Shown here: in pieces, positions 25,631 to 34,218 of the stretch
How positions within the stretch are numbered: the stretch's first letter is position 1
How the letters are laid out: the number at the start of each line of letters is the position of its first letter
DNA from: Bradyrhizobium sp. Gha
GTDB taxonomy: Bacteria > Pseudomonadota > Alphaproteobacteria > Rhizobiales > Xanthobacteraceae
DNA: 43,155 bases
Direction: 5' to 3'
Assembly: GCF_900113735.1 (NCBI RefSeq)
Contig: NZ_FOQM01000053.1
Span: forward strand, 1-43,155
The notes under the pieces: generated by a model
What the model was told of the DNA's origin: nothing
The model's input: only the letters and a program-made list of their open reading frames with translations
The model's database searches: none
Translations under genes and position numbers: made by a program

Positions 25631-26700
25631 CACAGGACCTGTCCGTTGCTGGCATCGAACAGATGTGTTTTGCCCGGCTGCGGATACAGATTGATGCGAT
25701 CGCCGACCTTCGGCCGCAGGGCCGGATCGACCCGCGCAATCGCCGAGCCTCCGGCGAGATCGAAATGGATCAGCGTATCCGAGCCGAGCGGCTCGACCAG
25801 CTTGACGTCGATGGCGATGCTATCGGCGGAATCCGAAGCGACCGCGAAATGTTCGGGACGAATGCCGAGCACGGCATTGCCGGCCCTGCTCAGGCGGGCC
25901 GCGGTCTCGCCGTCCAGCGGCACCATCCTCCCAGCTTGCGAGAGGATCGCACGTTCCTGCCGCCATTCAACCGGGAAGAAGTTCATCGCGGGCGAGCCGA
26001 TGAAGCCGGCGACGAACTGGTTGGTCGGCCGCTCGTAGATCGTCTCCGGCGTATCATATTGCTGGATGGTGCCGCTCTGCAGCACCACGATCCGGTCGGC
26101 CATGGTCATGGCCTCGATCTGATCATGGGTGACGAAGACCATGGTGGTCTTCAGCTCCTGCGACAGTGCCTTGATCTCGGCGCGCACCTGCCCGCGGAGC
26201 TTGGCGTCGAGATTGGACAGCGGCTCGTCGAACAGGAACGCCTTGGGGTTACGCACGATGGCGCGGCCCATGGCGACGCGCTGGCGCTGACCGCCGGAGA
26301 GCTCTTTCGGCTTGCGCTCGAGATAGGATTCGATGTGGAGCAGCGCGGCGGCGCGTTTCACCCGAGCATCGATCTCGGCCTTCGGCGTGCCCCGCAGCTC
26401 CAGCGCAAACGACATGTTGTCGTAGACCTTCATGTGCGGATAAAGCGCGTAGTCCTGGAACACCATGGCTATATCGCGCTGCGCGGGCTGCACGCCGTTG
26501 ACACGCTTGTCGCCGATGTAGAGATCACCCGACGAAATCGGCTCAAGGCCGGCGATGATGCGCAGCAAGGTCGACTTGCCGCAGCCAGACGGGCCGACGA
26601 ACACGACGAACTCGTGGTCCGCGATCTCCAGATTGAGATCGGGGATCACGGTGAAATTGCCGTAGCGTTTGACGAGGTTGCGGATCGAGATCGAGGCCAT
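25627..26700 (-). CDS. Sugar ABC transporter ATPase (UgpC/MalK type)
   Basis: A 357-residue ATPase with Walker A GPSGCGKSTLLRIIAGLE, the Q-loop segment AMVFQDYALYPHMKV, signature LSGGQRQRVAMGRAI, Walker B AFLFDEPLSNLD and switch-histidine segment FVTHDQIEAM. A C-terminal TOBE-type regulatory domain follows (about 240-357, with LGIRPEHF), as in carbohydrate importers of the CUT1 class. It begins six bases after the alcohol dehydrogenase stop. It powers the two permeases encoded at 27719-29438. Confidence 0.9.
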   Translation of the reverse strand: MASISIRNLVKRYGNFTVIPDLNLEIADHEFVVFVGPSGCGKSTLLRIIAGLEPISSGDLYIGDKRVNGVQPAQRDIAMVFQDYALYPHMKVYDNMSFALELRGTPKAEIDARVKRAAALLHIESYLERKPKELSGGQRQRVAMGRAIVRNPKAFLFDEPLSNLDAKLRGQVRAEIKALSQELKTTMVFVTHDQIEAMTMADRIVVLQSGTIQQYDTPETIYERPTNQFVAGFIGSPAMNFFPVEWRQERAILSQAGRMVPLDGETAARLSRAGNAVLGIRPEHFAVASDSADSIAIDVKLVEPLGSDTLIHFDLAGGSAIARVDPALRPKVGDRINLYPQPGKTHLFDASNGQVLW

Positions 26701-26706
26701 GATCGA

Positions 26707-27711
26707 TCAGTCCAGCGCCAGCACGGGCTTGATCAGCTCGCCCTTGGCGAAGCGGGCGAAATTCTCTGGGAGCGCCGGCAGGCCGAACTCGCCGTCGACG
26801 AGGACGCGATATTCGTCCTTGTACTTGCGCAGCAGCTCGACGTTCGGCTCGAAATCCGAGACCGGGAAATAGAAGGTCCGGATCATGTAAAAATCCTTGC
26901 GGCGGAACACCTTGCCTTCCTCGATGGTCCAGGGCGCGGCGTTTTCGCCCACCAGCACCAAGGCGCCGCGCGGCAGCACCAGCTCGATGCCGAGATTGCG
27001 CGCCGCGTGTGCGCCCGAGCATTCCATGATGAGGGCAAAGCGCCTGGAGGTATCACCGACCGGGTGCGCCTTGGCGCCGAAGGACTGCGCGATCTTGAGA
27101 CGCGCCGCGTTCGGGTCGGCAACGTAGATGTCATTGTAGCCAAGTGCGCGGAGCGCCAGCACGACGCCGAGGCCGATGGGCCCTGCTCCCATCACGAGCA
27201 CGGGGCCGGCCTCGGTCGGCGGCACCACCTGGCCGACGAAGCGCACGGCGTGACCCGAGGTGCCGATGGTGTCGAGCAGCAGCGGCGCGAGGCTGTCCTC
27301 GATATCGTCGGGCACCGGCAGCAGGCAGTTTTCCGGCACCGGCACGTATTCGGCATACCCGCCCGGCCTGTTCCAACCGATCAGGCTGGAGACCTCCAGA
27401 CACATCTGGGTGTCACCGCGCTTGCAGGCGGCACAATGGTCGCAATGCAGGGGGATGTAGACTGCGCAGCGGCGGCCGTGCAGACGATGGGCGGGCTGCT
27501 CGACCACGCCAAAGATTTCGTGGCCGGCGGTGAACTCGGCGCCCTTGTGCCAGAGCTTGAAGTCCGAACCGCACAGCGCGGTGCGCGAGACACGCACGAG
27601 CACCTCACCGGTGCCGACTTCGGGCATCGGCACGCGCCCGATGGTGATGCGATCGTTGCCGTGGAAGACCGCGGCCTGCATGATCGAATTCGGACGGGGA
27701 GACAAGCTCAT
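26707..27711 (-). CDS. Zinc-dependent alcohol/polyol dehydrogenase (MDR family)
   Basis: A 334-residue medium-chain dehydrogenase. Catalytic zinc ligands are in ALCGSDFK and AGHEIFG. The structural zinc loop is CDHCAACKRGDTQMC with four cysteines. The nucleotide-binding turn is VMGAGPIGLGVVLA. This is the pattern of NAD(P)-dependent sorbitol or threonine dehydrogenase-like enzymes. In an operon with a sugar importer, a PfkB kinase and a LacD-like aldolase, oxidation of a polyol or a sugar hydroxyl to a ketose is the likely role; that is inference. ATG 27711 has TAGG six bases upstream. ATG 27681 (MQAAVFHG) is an alternative start. Confidence 0.85.
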   Translation of the reverse strand: MSLSPRPNSIMQAAVFHGNDRITIGRVPMPEVGTGEVLVRVSRTALCGSDFKLWHKGAEFTAGHEIFGVVEQPAHRLHGRRCAVYIPLHCDHCAACKRGDTQMCLEVSSLIGWNRPGGYAEYVPVPENCLLPVPDDIEDSLAPLLLDTIGTSGHAVRFVGQVVPPTEAGPVLVMGAGPIGLGVVLALRALGYNDIYVADPNAARLKIAQSFGAKAHPVGDTSRRFALIMECSGAHAARNLGIELVLPRGALVLVGENAAPWTIEEGKVFRRKDFYMIRTFYFPVSDFEPNVELLRKYKDEYRVLVDGEFGLPALPENFARFAKGELIKPVLALD

Positions 27712-27718
27712 CAGATGC

Positions 27719-28546
27719 CTAGCCTTTCACCGCGCCGAGCGTCAGTCCGGACACCAGCCAGCGCTGAACGAGGGCGGCCAGCACCAGCGGCGGCAGCGCG
27801 ATTAGCGTCGCCGCGGCCATGAGGGCGCCCCATTGCGTCGAGCCTTCGCCGATGAAGTTGAAGGCCGCCGCGATCAGCGTCTTGGTGTCGCCATTGGAGA
27901 GCACGAGCGCAAACAGGAAGTAGTTCCACGAAAACACGAAGGCGAGAATCGCCGAAACCGCAACCCCGGATGCCACAAGCGGCAGCGCGATGCGCCAGAG
28001 AATGCGCGTCACACTGCACCCGTCCACCTGCGCGGCCTCAAAGACGCTACGCGGGATGCCATCGAAGGACGGCAGCAGAACCCAGATCACGATCGGCAAC
28101 GTGATCACCGCGTGGCTGAGGATCAGCGCGGTGTAGGAGCCGATCATGCCGATTTGCCGGAACATGACGTACCAGGGCAACAGGAACAGCGTGCCCGGCG
28201 CCATGCGGGCGGCGAGTGTCAGGATCGCCGGCCACGAGATCCGCGTCCAGGACACGGCGAACGCCGCAGGGATTCCAAACAGCAGACCTAGCGCGGTCGA
28301 ACCGAGGGTGACGATCAGGCTGTTGAGTGCGTAGCTCAAGAACGGCGTCGTCCTGGTCAGTTCGACGTAGTTCTCCAGCGTCGGCGAGAAGACCAGCGTC
28401 GGCGGATAGGCTGTGACCTCGAAGGACGGCTTGAACGAGGACAGTACCATCCAGACCGTGGGCGCCATGATGAGCAGCCCGGCGAGCACGAGCTGCACGG
28501 TGTTGAGCCAGCGGATCCAGCGGTCTGTGTTGGCGGCGTCGCTCAT
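27719..28546 (-). CDS. Sugar ABC transporter permease (CUT1, second)
   Basis: A 275-residue inner-membrane permease with six predicted spans, of the MalG/UgpE type. The ATPase-contact loop is FEAAQVDGCSVTRILWRIALPLV, the EAA motif of this family, and the C-terminal GLTLGAVKG is a typical MalG-like ending. ATG 28546 is chosen; it lies four bases after the stop of the first permease, and the open frame upstream only repeats that gene's end. It forms the channel with the protein encoded at 28551-29438. Confidence 0.88.
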   Translation of the reverse strand: MSDAANTDRWIRWLNTVQLVLAGLLIMAPTVWMVLSSFKPSFEVTAYPPTLVFSPTLENYVELTRTTPFLSYALNSLIVTLGSTALGLLFGIPAAFAVSWTRISWPAILTLAARMAPGTLFLLPWYVMFRQIGMIGSYTALILSHAVITLPIVIWVLLPSFDGIPRSVFEAAQVDGCSVTRILWRIALPLVASGVAVSAILAFVFSWNYFLFALVLSNGDTKTLIAAAFNFIGEGSTQWGALMAAATLIALPPLVLAALVQRWLVSGLTLGAVKG

Positions 28547-28550
28547 GACA

Positions 28551-29438
28551 TCACCAAGCCACTGCGCCACGAAGACGATTGAAGGCGAGCACGGCGCCGA
28601 ACACGATCGCCGTCAGCGTCAGCATCAGGGCGCTGGCATAACCGATGTTGAAGAACTCGAAGCCGACCCGGAAGCCGTAGATATTGAGCGTGTTCGAGGC
28701 GTTGCCCGGGCCGCCCTGGGTGGTGATGTAGATGATGTCGAAGAAGCGCAAGAGATCGACGCTGCGCAGGATCGCCGCGGTGACGATAGTCGGCAAGAGG
28801 AGCGGCAACGTGATGCGCTGGAAGGTCTTGAACGGGGATGCGCCGTCGATCTGCGCGGCCTCGTAGACGCTCGGCGGCAGCGACTGCAGGCCGCCCAGCA
28901 CGATCAGAGCGACGTAAGGCGTCCACTGCCAGCTGTCGATCAGCGCCACGGTCGGAATGACCCATGTCGGCGAAGCAAGCCAGTCCGACGGCGGCAGGCC
29001 GAGCGCTTGCAGGATGTAGTTTGCGGCGCCCAGCGAGGGATCGAGGATCACCAGCCACATCATGCCGGCGACCACAGGCGGCATCATGAAGGGCGAGATG
29101 AACAGCGAGCGCACGACGCCCGGCAGGCGCTTGGCGTGGAACAGCACCAGCGCGAGCCAGACGCCGAACAGGAGTTGGAGCGCCAGTGACAGCACGTAGA
29201 GCGCGATCGTGACCCATAGCCCGTGCCAGAATTCGTAGTCGGCGACCAGCTTGGAATAATTGGCAAGGCCCGCAAAGGACTGCTTGCCGGTCGAGGAGAA
29301 AGTCTGGAAGCCGAGCCAGATCGTATAGACCACCGGGAACGCGATCATTCCGACCGTGAAGATCACGGCCGGCGCAGAGAGCGCCGCCATCTCCAGCTTC
29401 TGCCGGTCCTGCGTGAGTGTCGCAGCCGTGTCCGACAT
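28551..29438 (-). CDS. Sugar ABC transporter permease (CUT1, first)
   Basis: A 295-residue membrane protein of the MalF/UgpA type with six core spans. FISPFMMPPVVAGMMW and the EAA loop YEAAQIDGASPFKTFQRITLPLL are visible, followed by LLRFFDIIYITTQGGPGNAS, characteristic of CUT1 permeases. ATG 29438 is preferred, because AGGA is 10 bases upstream; for the ATG at 29447 the same AGGA would be almost in contact. A stable hairpin separates this gene from the binding-protein gene upstream. Confidence 0.87.
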   Translation of the reverse strand: MSDTAATLTQDRQKLEMAALSAPAVIFTVGMIAFPVVYTIWLGFQTFSSTGKQSFAGLANYSKLVADYEFWHGLWVTIALYVLSLALQLLFGVWLALVLFHAKRLPGVVRSLFISPFMMPPVVAGMMWLVILDPSLGAANYILQALGLPPSDWLASPTWVIPTVALIDSWQWTPYVALIVLGGLQSLPPSVYEAAQIDGASPFKTFQRITLPLLLPTIVTAAILRSVDLLRFFDIIYITTQGGPGNASNTLNIYGFRVGFEFFNIGYASALMLTLTAIVFGAVLAFNRLRGAVAW

Positions 29439-29462
29439 GCGTTGCATTTCCTAGGGGATGGG

Positions 29463-29489
29463 TGCCGGCAGGCCGCACACCTGCCGGCG
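29463..29489 (-). promoter_or_regulatory. Intercistronic stem-loop after the binding-protein gene
   Basis: GCCGGCAGG (29464-29472) and CCTGCCGGC (29480-29488) form a perfect 9-bp stem with a 7-base loop, 10 bases after the binding-protein stop and 25 before the first permease. Such hairpins in importer operons commonly stabilise the binding-protein mRNA or reduce read-through, giving an excess of binding protein. Confidence 0.55.
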
Positions 29490-29497
29490 TCGAGCCG

Positions 29498-30799
29498 TTA
29501 CTTCTGGGCGATCAGCGCGTCGAGCGCCTTGTCGGCATCGGCGCAGGCCTGCTCGATCGGCTTCTGCTTCAGGATCAGATCCTGCACAGCCTGGCCGATG
29601 AACTCCCGCGATTCCGGATTGGCGACAATGGGATAACCGACCTCGGAGGAGCCCTTGGTGGCGAGCACGTCGAGCGCAGCCTGCCATTCCTTGCGGACCG
29701 GCTCCTCGTCGATCCACCTGCGATACTCCGGGTCCTTCGCGACCGACGGGCGCGGCGGAGCAATGCCCTGGAGCGCCATCTTCTTCTGCACCTCGGGGCT
29801 GGTCGCCCATTGCACGAAATACCAGGCCGCCTCGGGCCGCTTGCTGTGCGAGGACACCGCCATGCCCCAGCCGATCGTGGTCGGCACCTGGCCGGCCTCA
29901 CCCTCCGGGAACGGCAACAGGCCGGTGTCCTTCAGGCGCGCGCCGCCTTCCATCACGGTGCGCAGCTCGTTCGAGGATTCGAACGCCATCGCGGCGCGGC
30001 CGCTGCGGTAGAGTGCGGAGATCTGCTGGAAGCTGTAATTGACGACGCCGGGCGGTCCGAAGTCCCGCAGCAGCCTGCTATAAGTCTCGAGAGTCTCCTT
30101 GCCTTTGGTCGAGCAGAGGTTCGACTTACCGTTGGCGATGTAAGTGCCGCCGATGTTGTGCAGCATGTTGCTGAAAGTGTAGGCCACCGCGGGCTTGAGG
30201 CCGCGCGAGACGAACGGCGTCACCGCGCTGTCGCAAGCCTTGATCTTTTCGGCGGCGGCCTCCACGTCCTTGATGGTCTTCGGGGCCTCGAGGCCGCACT
30301 TCTTGAAGACGTCGGTGCGATAATAGAGGATCGGGCCCTCAATGTTCATCGGCATGCTGGTCAGCTTGCCGTTGAATGTCGCGGCCTTCAGCAGGGCCTG
30401 GCTCAGCCCGTTCGGATCATAGTCTTTGGCGACCTCGTTCTTGGCCATCGCGGTAAGATCGCCGTACCAACCCGCGGCGGCGAACTGCTCGCCCTCGCGC
30501 GAGGGCAGCGTCATGAACGCGTCGATTTCGTCGCTGCTCGCATTCATGACGGTGACCAGACGCTGGCGCATCTGCTGCTCCTGATAGCCGTCGACCTTCA
30601 GGGTCATGCCGGTCAGCTTCTCGAAATCGGCCTTATAGGTGAGCAGCGCTTGCGCAACCGGATTGTTGTTGGCGAGAAAAGTGACGGTCTTGCCCTTGAA
30701 CTTCATCCAATCGAAGTCGGCGGCGCGCGCCTGCCCATTGACGACGGCAATTGCGAGAACGGGCAGCGCGACATGTGCCGCGAGCATCCTGGCCTTCAT
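29498..30799 (-). CDS. Extracellular sugar-binding protein of ABC importer (CUT1)
   Basis: A 433-residue periplasmic protein and first gene of the catabolic operon. The signal peptide is about residues 1-26 (MKARMLAAHVALPVLAIAVV to GQARAAD). The mature part has the bacterial extracellular solute-binding protein 1 pattern: ADFEKLTGMTLKVDGY, DEIDAFMTLP, LTSMPMNIEGPILYYRTDVFKK, FESSNELRT and KRPEAAWYFVQWATSPEVQKKM. ATG 30799 has GGAGGAG six bases upstream; the longer open frame upstream is not coding. The promoter and LacI-type operator at 30864-30904 control it. The ligand is unknown, but CUT1 proteins usually bind oligosaccharides, polyols or glycosides. Confidence 0.88.
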   Translation of the reverse strand: MKARMLAAHVALPVLAIAVVNGQARAADFDWMKFKGKTVTFLANNNPVAQALLTYKADFEKLTGMTLKVDGYQEQQMRQRLVTVMNASSDEIDAFMTLPSREGEQFAAAGWYGDLTAMAKNEVAKDYDPNGLSQALLKAATFNGKLTSMPMNIEGPILYYRTDVFKKCGLEAPKTIKDVEAAAEKIKACDSAVTPFVSRGLKPAVAYTFSNMLHNIGGTYIANGKSNLCSTKGKETLETYSRLLRDFGPPGVVNYSFQQISALYRSGRAAMAFESSNELRTVMEGGARLKDTGLLPFPEGEAGQVPTTIGWGMAVSSHSKRPEAAWYFVQWATSPEVQKKMALQGIAPPRPSVAKDPEYRRWIDEEPVRKEWQAALDVLATKGSSEVGYPIVANPESREFIGQAVQDLILKQKPIEQACADADKALDALIAQK

Positions 30800-30863
30800 C
30801 GAACTCTCCTCCCGGCTGGCCGCCTTAATTTGGCGGACCTTTTTAAACGCGCTTGAACACATT

Positions 30864-30904
30864 TGAAAACGGTTACAAAATAGACCCCAAGCCATCGATG
30901 TCAA
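30864..30904 (-). promoter_or_regulatory. Promoter of the sugar operon with overlapping LacI-type operator
   Basis: On the minus strand a perfect TTGACA (30904-30899) is followed after 16 bases by TATTTT (30882-30877). The predicted start point is near 30870. TGAAAACGGTTACA (30864-30877) is a typical LacI-family operator and covers the edge of the -10 and the start point. A weaker site, TTAAACGCGCTTGA (30843-30856), lies just downstream. Repression by the LacI-type protein encoded at 30992 is expected. Confidence 0.65.
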
Positions 30905-30975
30905 GCGATAGACAGGCCGCACAATCTGCGGCAGATTTCGCAAAGGCGCCGCTATGACCTGTTCGCGCCGCGCAA

Positions 30976-30987
30976 TGTAACGTTACA
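30976..30987. promoter_or_regulatory. Perfect 12-bp palindrome before the LacI-type gene
   Basis: TGTAACGTTACA is fully self-complementary, has the central CG of LacI-family operators and shares GTTACA with the site at 30864-30877. It ends four bases before ATG 30992, where a ribosome binding site would be expected. This suggests autoregulation by the encoded repressor. Confidence 0.6.
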
Positions 30988-30991
30988 CATC

Positions 30992-32044
30992 ATGGGACTG
31001 ACGGCCCCCAAGTCGATCAACAAGTCTATCAAGCAGGGCATCCGCGCCGTGGCGGCCCGCGCTGGCGTTTCGACAGCCTCGGTCTCGCGCGCCCTCAACA
31101 ATCCCGATGCGGTTAGCCCCTCCTTACGCGCTCGCATCGAGCAGGCCATCGACGCACTCGGCTACATCCCGCATGCGCCGGCGCGGATTCTGTCGTCGCG
31201 GCGCTCGCGCACGCTCGGCGCGATCGTGCCGACCATCGACAACACGATGTTCGCGCGCGGCATCTCCTCGCTGCAGCAGTATCTGTCGTCGGTCGGCTAC
31301 ATGCTGTTCCTCACCACGAGCGGCTACGATCTCGACGTCGAATTGCAGCAGGCGCGCAATCTGATCAGTCGTGGCGTCGACGGCCTGGTGTTGCGCGGCG
31401 ACTGCCACCACGAGGGTCTGCGAAAACTGCTCGCGGACAACGCGGTGCCGTTCATCAACGTCGGCATCTATCAGCCTGACAGGCCCTACCCCTGCGTCGG
31501 TACCAATAACGAGGCCGCGGCCCATCGCGCGGCAGCGCATGTCATCGAGCTCGGCCACCGCCGCATCGGGATCGTCTCGGCGCTCCAGCGCAACAACGAC
31601 CGCGCCAGCGCCCGCGTCGCCGGCTTTCGCCGTGCGCTCGCGGAGAACGGGATCGAGCTCTCGCCGCAATGGCATGTCGAGGTTCCCTACACCCTGGACG
31701 ACGCGCGCGAGGCGGCCCGCCATTTGCTCAACCTCAAAGACCGCCCCACGGCCGTGGTGTGCGGTAACGACGTCATCGCCTATGGCGTGCTGCTCGAGGC
31801 GGAGCGGGACGGCTTCTCCGTGCCGCGCGATCTGTCAGTGGTCGGCTTCGACGACCTCGACTGGAGCCGGCATCTGCGACCGAGCCTGACCACGATCCAG
31901 GTGCCGACCGGAGAAACCTGGCAGCGCGCCGGCGAATATCTGGTGCGGAGCCTCGCCGGCGAGCAGACCATCATGCACCGCGAGATCGACTTCTCTCTGG
32001 TGGTGCGCGAATCCACTGCTCCTCCACCGAAATCCCTGACGTGA
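30992..32044 (+). CDS. LacI-family transcriptional regulator
   Basis: A 350-residue regulator. The N-terminal helix-turn-helix is IRAVAARAGVSTASVSRALNNPDAVSPSLRARI (about 17-50), split by the usual VS turn, followed by the hinge helix ARILSSRRSRTLG. The rest is a periplasmic-binding-protein-like sugar sensor (LGAIVPTIDNTMFARGISSLQ, GVDGLVLRG, HVIELGHRRIGIVS, VVGFDDLDWSRHLRPSLTTI). It is divergent from the sugar operon and next to two operator-like palindromes, so it most likely controls that operon and itself. The ATG has no visible Shine-Dalgarno. It is followed by a short-chain dehydrogenase gene 10 bases downstream, probably in one transcript. Confidence 0.9.
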   Translation: MGLTAPKSINKSIKQGIRAVAARAGVSTASVSRALNNPDAVSPSLRARIEQAIDALGYIPHAPARILSSRRSRTLGAIVPTIDNTMFARGISSLQQYLSSVGYMLFLTTSGYDLDVELQQARNLISRGVDGLVLRGDCHHEGLRKLLADNAVPFINVGIYQPDRPYPCVGTNNEAAAHRAAAHVIELGHRRIGIVSALQRNNDRASARVAGFRRALAENGIELSPQWHVEVPYTLDDAREAARHLLNLKDRPTAVVCGNDVIAYGVLLEAERDGFSVPRDLSVVGFDDLDWSRHLRPSLTTIQVPTGETWQRAGEYLVRSLAGEQTIMHREIDFSLVVRESTAPPPKSLT

Positions 32045-32054
32045 GACCTACCGG

Positions 32055-32789
32055 ATGACTTCGAATTTCTCCCTCGCACCCGGCTTTCATGCCGTCGTGA
32101 TCGGCGGCGCTGGCGACATCGGTGCTGCGATCAGCAACCAGTTCTGCGACCTCGGGGCGACAGTGACTGCGACCGGCGCGAACAAGGCCGACCTCGCGCG
32201 TACTCTCCTCAAGCCGCGCGCGGGGCTGACGCTCGCGACGCTCGATGTGACCGATGATGCTGCCGTCACCTCGTTTGCGGGGAAGCACCAGCGCGTCGAT
32301 GCCCTGATCAACTGCGCCGGGATCCTCGCGCGCGACAAGGAATTCGAAATCGGGACCTTCATGAAGGTGCTCGACATCAATCTCACCGGCACGTTCCGCA
32401 CCTGCATAGCGTTTCAGCCGCGTCTCGCGGAGACGAAGGGTTCGATCGTCAACATCGCCTCGATGAACGCGACGCTGGCGCTGCCGCGGATTCCCGCCTA
32501 CTGCGCCAGCAAGGGCGGCGTCGTGATGCTGACCAAGGCGCTGGCCTTGAAATGGGCCGAGCAAGGCATCCGCGTCAACGCGGTGGCGCCCGGCTATGTC
32601 GAGACCGCGATCAACGCCGCCGGCCGCACCGATCGCGCGCATTATCAGCGCATTGCCGACCGCACCGCGTTCAAGCGTTGGGGACAGCCGGAAGACATCG
32701 CCGGCGCTGTCGCCTTCCTCTGCATGCCGGCCTCGCAATACGCAACCGGGACTGTCGTTGCCGTTGATGGCGGGTTTCTCGCTGGATAA
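32055..32789 (+). CDS. Short-chain dehydrogenase/reductase (SDR)
   Basis: A 244-residue classical SDR. The cofactor turn is IGGAGDIGAAI, the structural NCAG motif reads INCAGIL, the catalytic Ser is in NIASMNAT, and YCASK supplies the Tyr and Lys of YxxxK. The ending CMPASQYATGTVVAVDGGF is typical. It probably oxidises or reduces a sugar or polyol with NAD(P). Located directly after the LacI-type gene and opposite the importer operon, it may supply a second redox step in the same pathway. The substrate is unknown. Confidence 0.87.
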   Translation: MTSNFSLAPGFHAVVIGGAGDIGAAISNQFCDLGATVTATGANKADLARTLLKPRAGLTLATLDVTDDAAVTSFAGKHQRVDALINCAGILARDKEFEIGTFMKVLDINLTGTFRTCIAFQPRLAETKGSIVNIASMNATLALPRIPAYCASKGGVVMLTKALALKWAEQGIRVNAVAPGYVETAINAAGRTDRAHYQRIADRTAFKRWGQPEDIAGAVAFLCMPASQYATGTVVAVDGGFLAG

Positions 32790-33065
32790 TGGACGGACTT
32801 AACTTGATTCGGATTTCCTTTCACAACGGGGACTTCATCGGAACTCATAGGGCGCCGGGATCATTTCAGATTTTTTGCCAGAACCATCATGTAGCGATCC
32901 GCCATGCACCGACGATTTATCTAGCAAACGTGACAATGACAGCGATGAGCTCCCGCCTTCGCGGTGGCGCCGCATAAACATAGATTATGGCATAATCCGG
33001 TTTCCCAAAGGGAGAACCAGCTAACGGCTTTCGTTGTGGGATAGCGTTATCGGCAAAATCGCAAA
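32790..33065. other. Gene-free stretch after the SDR gene
   Basis: Nothing recognised; relatively AT-rich compared with its surroundings. No clear terminator stem with a T-run was found. Confidence 0.35.
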
Positions 33066-33390
33066 TTAGCTCCTGGATTTTTTTTCCGTGGCAGCGGCAA
33101 TTTTGTGCTCTTCGCTGACCAGAAGCGCTTCAGCAAGCTCCGCGGCTGCTTTCTTTTCGCGCTCGGACTCGGCCAGCGCGTTCGCGAGCCTGTCACGCTC
33201 TTTTTCCACAGCGCGACGATGCGCCGCGCTTGGCCGCTTGCCGGCATCGGCGGTGCGCGTGCGGAACCAGTGGCTGAGTTCGTCACCGATTCTCGTGAAG
33301 CATCTGCAACTCTGCGATGCGATTGTCGGCGCGACGAAGCCGCCGACAAAGCTCGGTTGACATTCTGCATTACCATCACACACGCGTGGA
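33066..33390 (-). pseudogene. Remnant of a cyclic-nucleotide-binding protein gene, with coiled-coil tail
   Basis: The segment 33279-33390 is a near copy of 34720-34833, the 3' end of the gene for the cyclic-nucleotide-binding protein. It reads HACVMVMQNVNR and then loses the frame because two bases are missing (AGCTCG-GTTG versus AGCTCGCGGTTG on plus). The N-terminal domain is absent. Downstream on minus a different frame remains open to 33066 and encodes a charged coiled coil (RAVEKERDRLANALAESERE, then KKAAAELAEALLVSEE, ending KKSRS). That part looks protein-like and may be the old C-terminal extension or a separate small gene with no clear start. An intact product is unlikely. Confidence 0.5.
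33279..33390. repeat. 112-bp duplication, copy 1 (copy 2 at 34720-34833)
   Basis: Both copies run from TTCGTCACC to GCGTGGA with about seven substitutions and a 2-base indel. They are in direct orientation, 1.4 kb apart, and correspond to the 3' end of the cyclic-nucleotide-binding gene. Confidence 0.8.
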
Positions 33391-33999
33391 ACGTGGCCGG
33401 GCGAACTCGTCGCGAGAGACGCGGTTCGCGTAATGAACCTATGCGAAGACCACCCTGTGTCGTTGCGTGTTGTTGTCGTCTCGTGTAGCGCTCACCATAC
33501 TCCTGCATTCCAATCACACCATTCCTGCACGCGATCCCTCCGGTGCCCTGCCGGCCGCCGTAGCAGGCTAATCAGAGCTCCACATCCCCTATGTCTTATG
33601 CGAAGCTCACGGTTTCCGAGCGCGTCGAGCGTTTGGCGAACCCGCTGAAGGACGGACGGCCTCGCGCATGAAAAGGAGAATGGCGCCAATTTCGGCGAAT
33701 TCGCTGTGTTGAGGGCGCTGAAGGCCAAAGGTGGAGAAGCCCCCTTCTCCGAACTGGCGATCGAATTGCGAGGCATCCCGCCAAGACAGCATCGGCAGCT
33801 CAGATGTCGTCCCGTTGACTAGCGGACGTCACTTGAGGACCAGCCGAATCTAGCGCCCCAATGATTTCTTTACCGAGCATCTTGGCTTCCTCGATACTGA
33901 TGGGCCCGGCAGCATGATCCTTGAAGAACTGGCAGATCGCAGCAGTGATGATGGTGTTCGGTTGGTGAGGGTCGTCCATTCCGAGTCCCCAAGGCGGAA
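33391..33999. other. Unassigned accessory stretch
   Basis: No gene that I can support. A plus-strand segment around 33668-33800 (NGANFGEFAVLRALKAKGGEA) reads like a piece of a small protein but has no start in frame. Elsewhere open frames are short and unrecognised. Confidence 0.3.
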
Positions 34000-34218
34000 T
34001 TACGCCAACGAGCTCGGCTCGTTCACTCTTAATTCAGCGAGGGCCGCCTTCTCTAGCGCGACTTCCTTTGCAATCGCCGCCAGCGAGGGGCCGATCTTCT
34101 GGACAATCCGCGCGAGATCGCCGTCGGTTATCTTTAGGCGCTTTTTCACGGATCTGACCTGCCTCGCATCCGCTAGATCCAGTGCCGTTCTAATCGGACG
34201 TCGTGGCTTCGTGAGCAT
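34000..34218 (-). CDS. DUF3606-like small protein
   Basis: A 72-residue basic protein. The core DLADARQVRSVKKRLKITDGDLARIVQKIGPSLAAIAKEV resembles the DUF3606-like small helical proteins that are abundant in Bradyrhizobium and related genera; their function is unknown. ATG 34218 is preferred, because GAGGG lies eight bases upstream; in-frame ATG codons at 34233 and 34260 have weaker sites and would add a hydrophobic stretch that is not family-like. The long opposite-strand frame here is a shadow. The gene is isolated. Confidence 0.6.
   Translation of the reverse strand: MLTKPRRPIRTALDLADARQVRSVKKRLKITDGDLARIVQKIGPSLAAIAKEVALEKAALAELRVNEPSSLA

Noticed and set aside
25621..27822. 733-codon open frame on plus across the sugar ATPase and dehydrogenase genes
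   Set aside because: Antisense shadow of two clear genes; it is rich in Arg, His, Gly and Asp with no domain, as expected from codon bias at high GC.
29417..30856. 479-codon open frame on plus opposite the sugar-binding protein
   Set aside because: Antisense shadow; the minus-strand protein has a signal peptide and family motifs.
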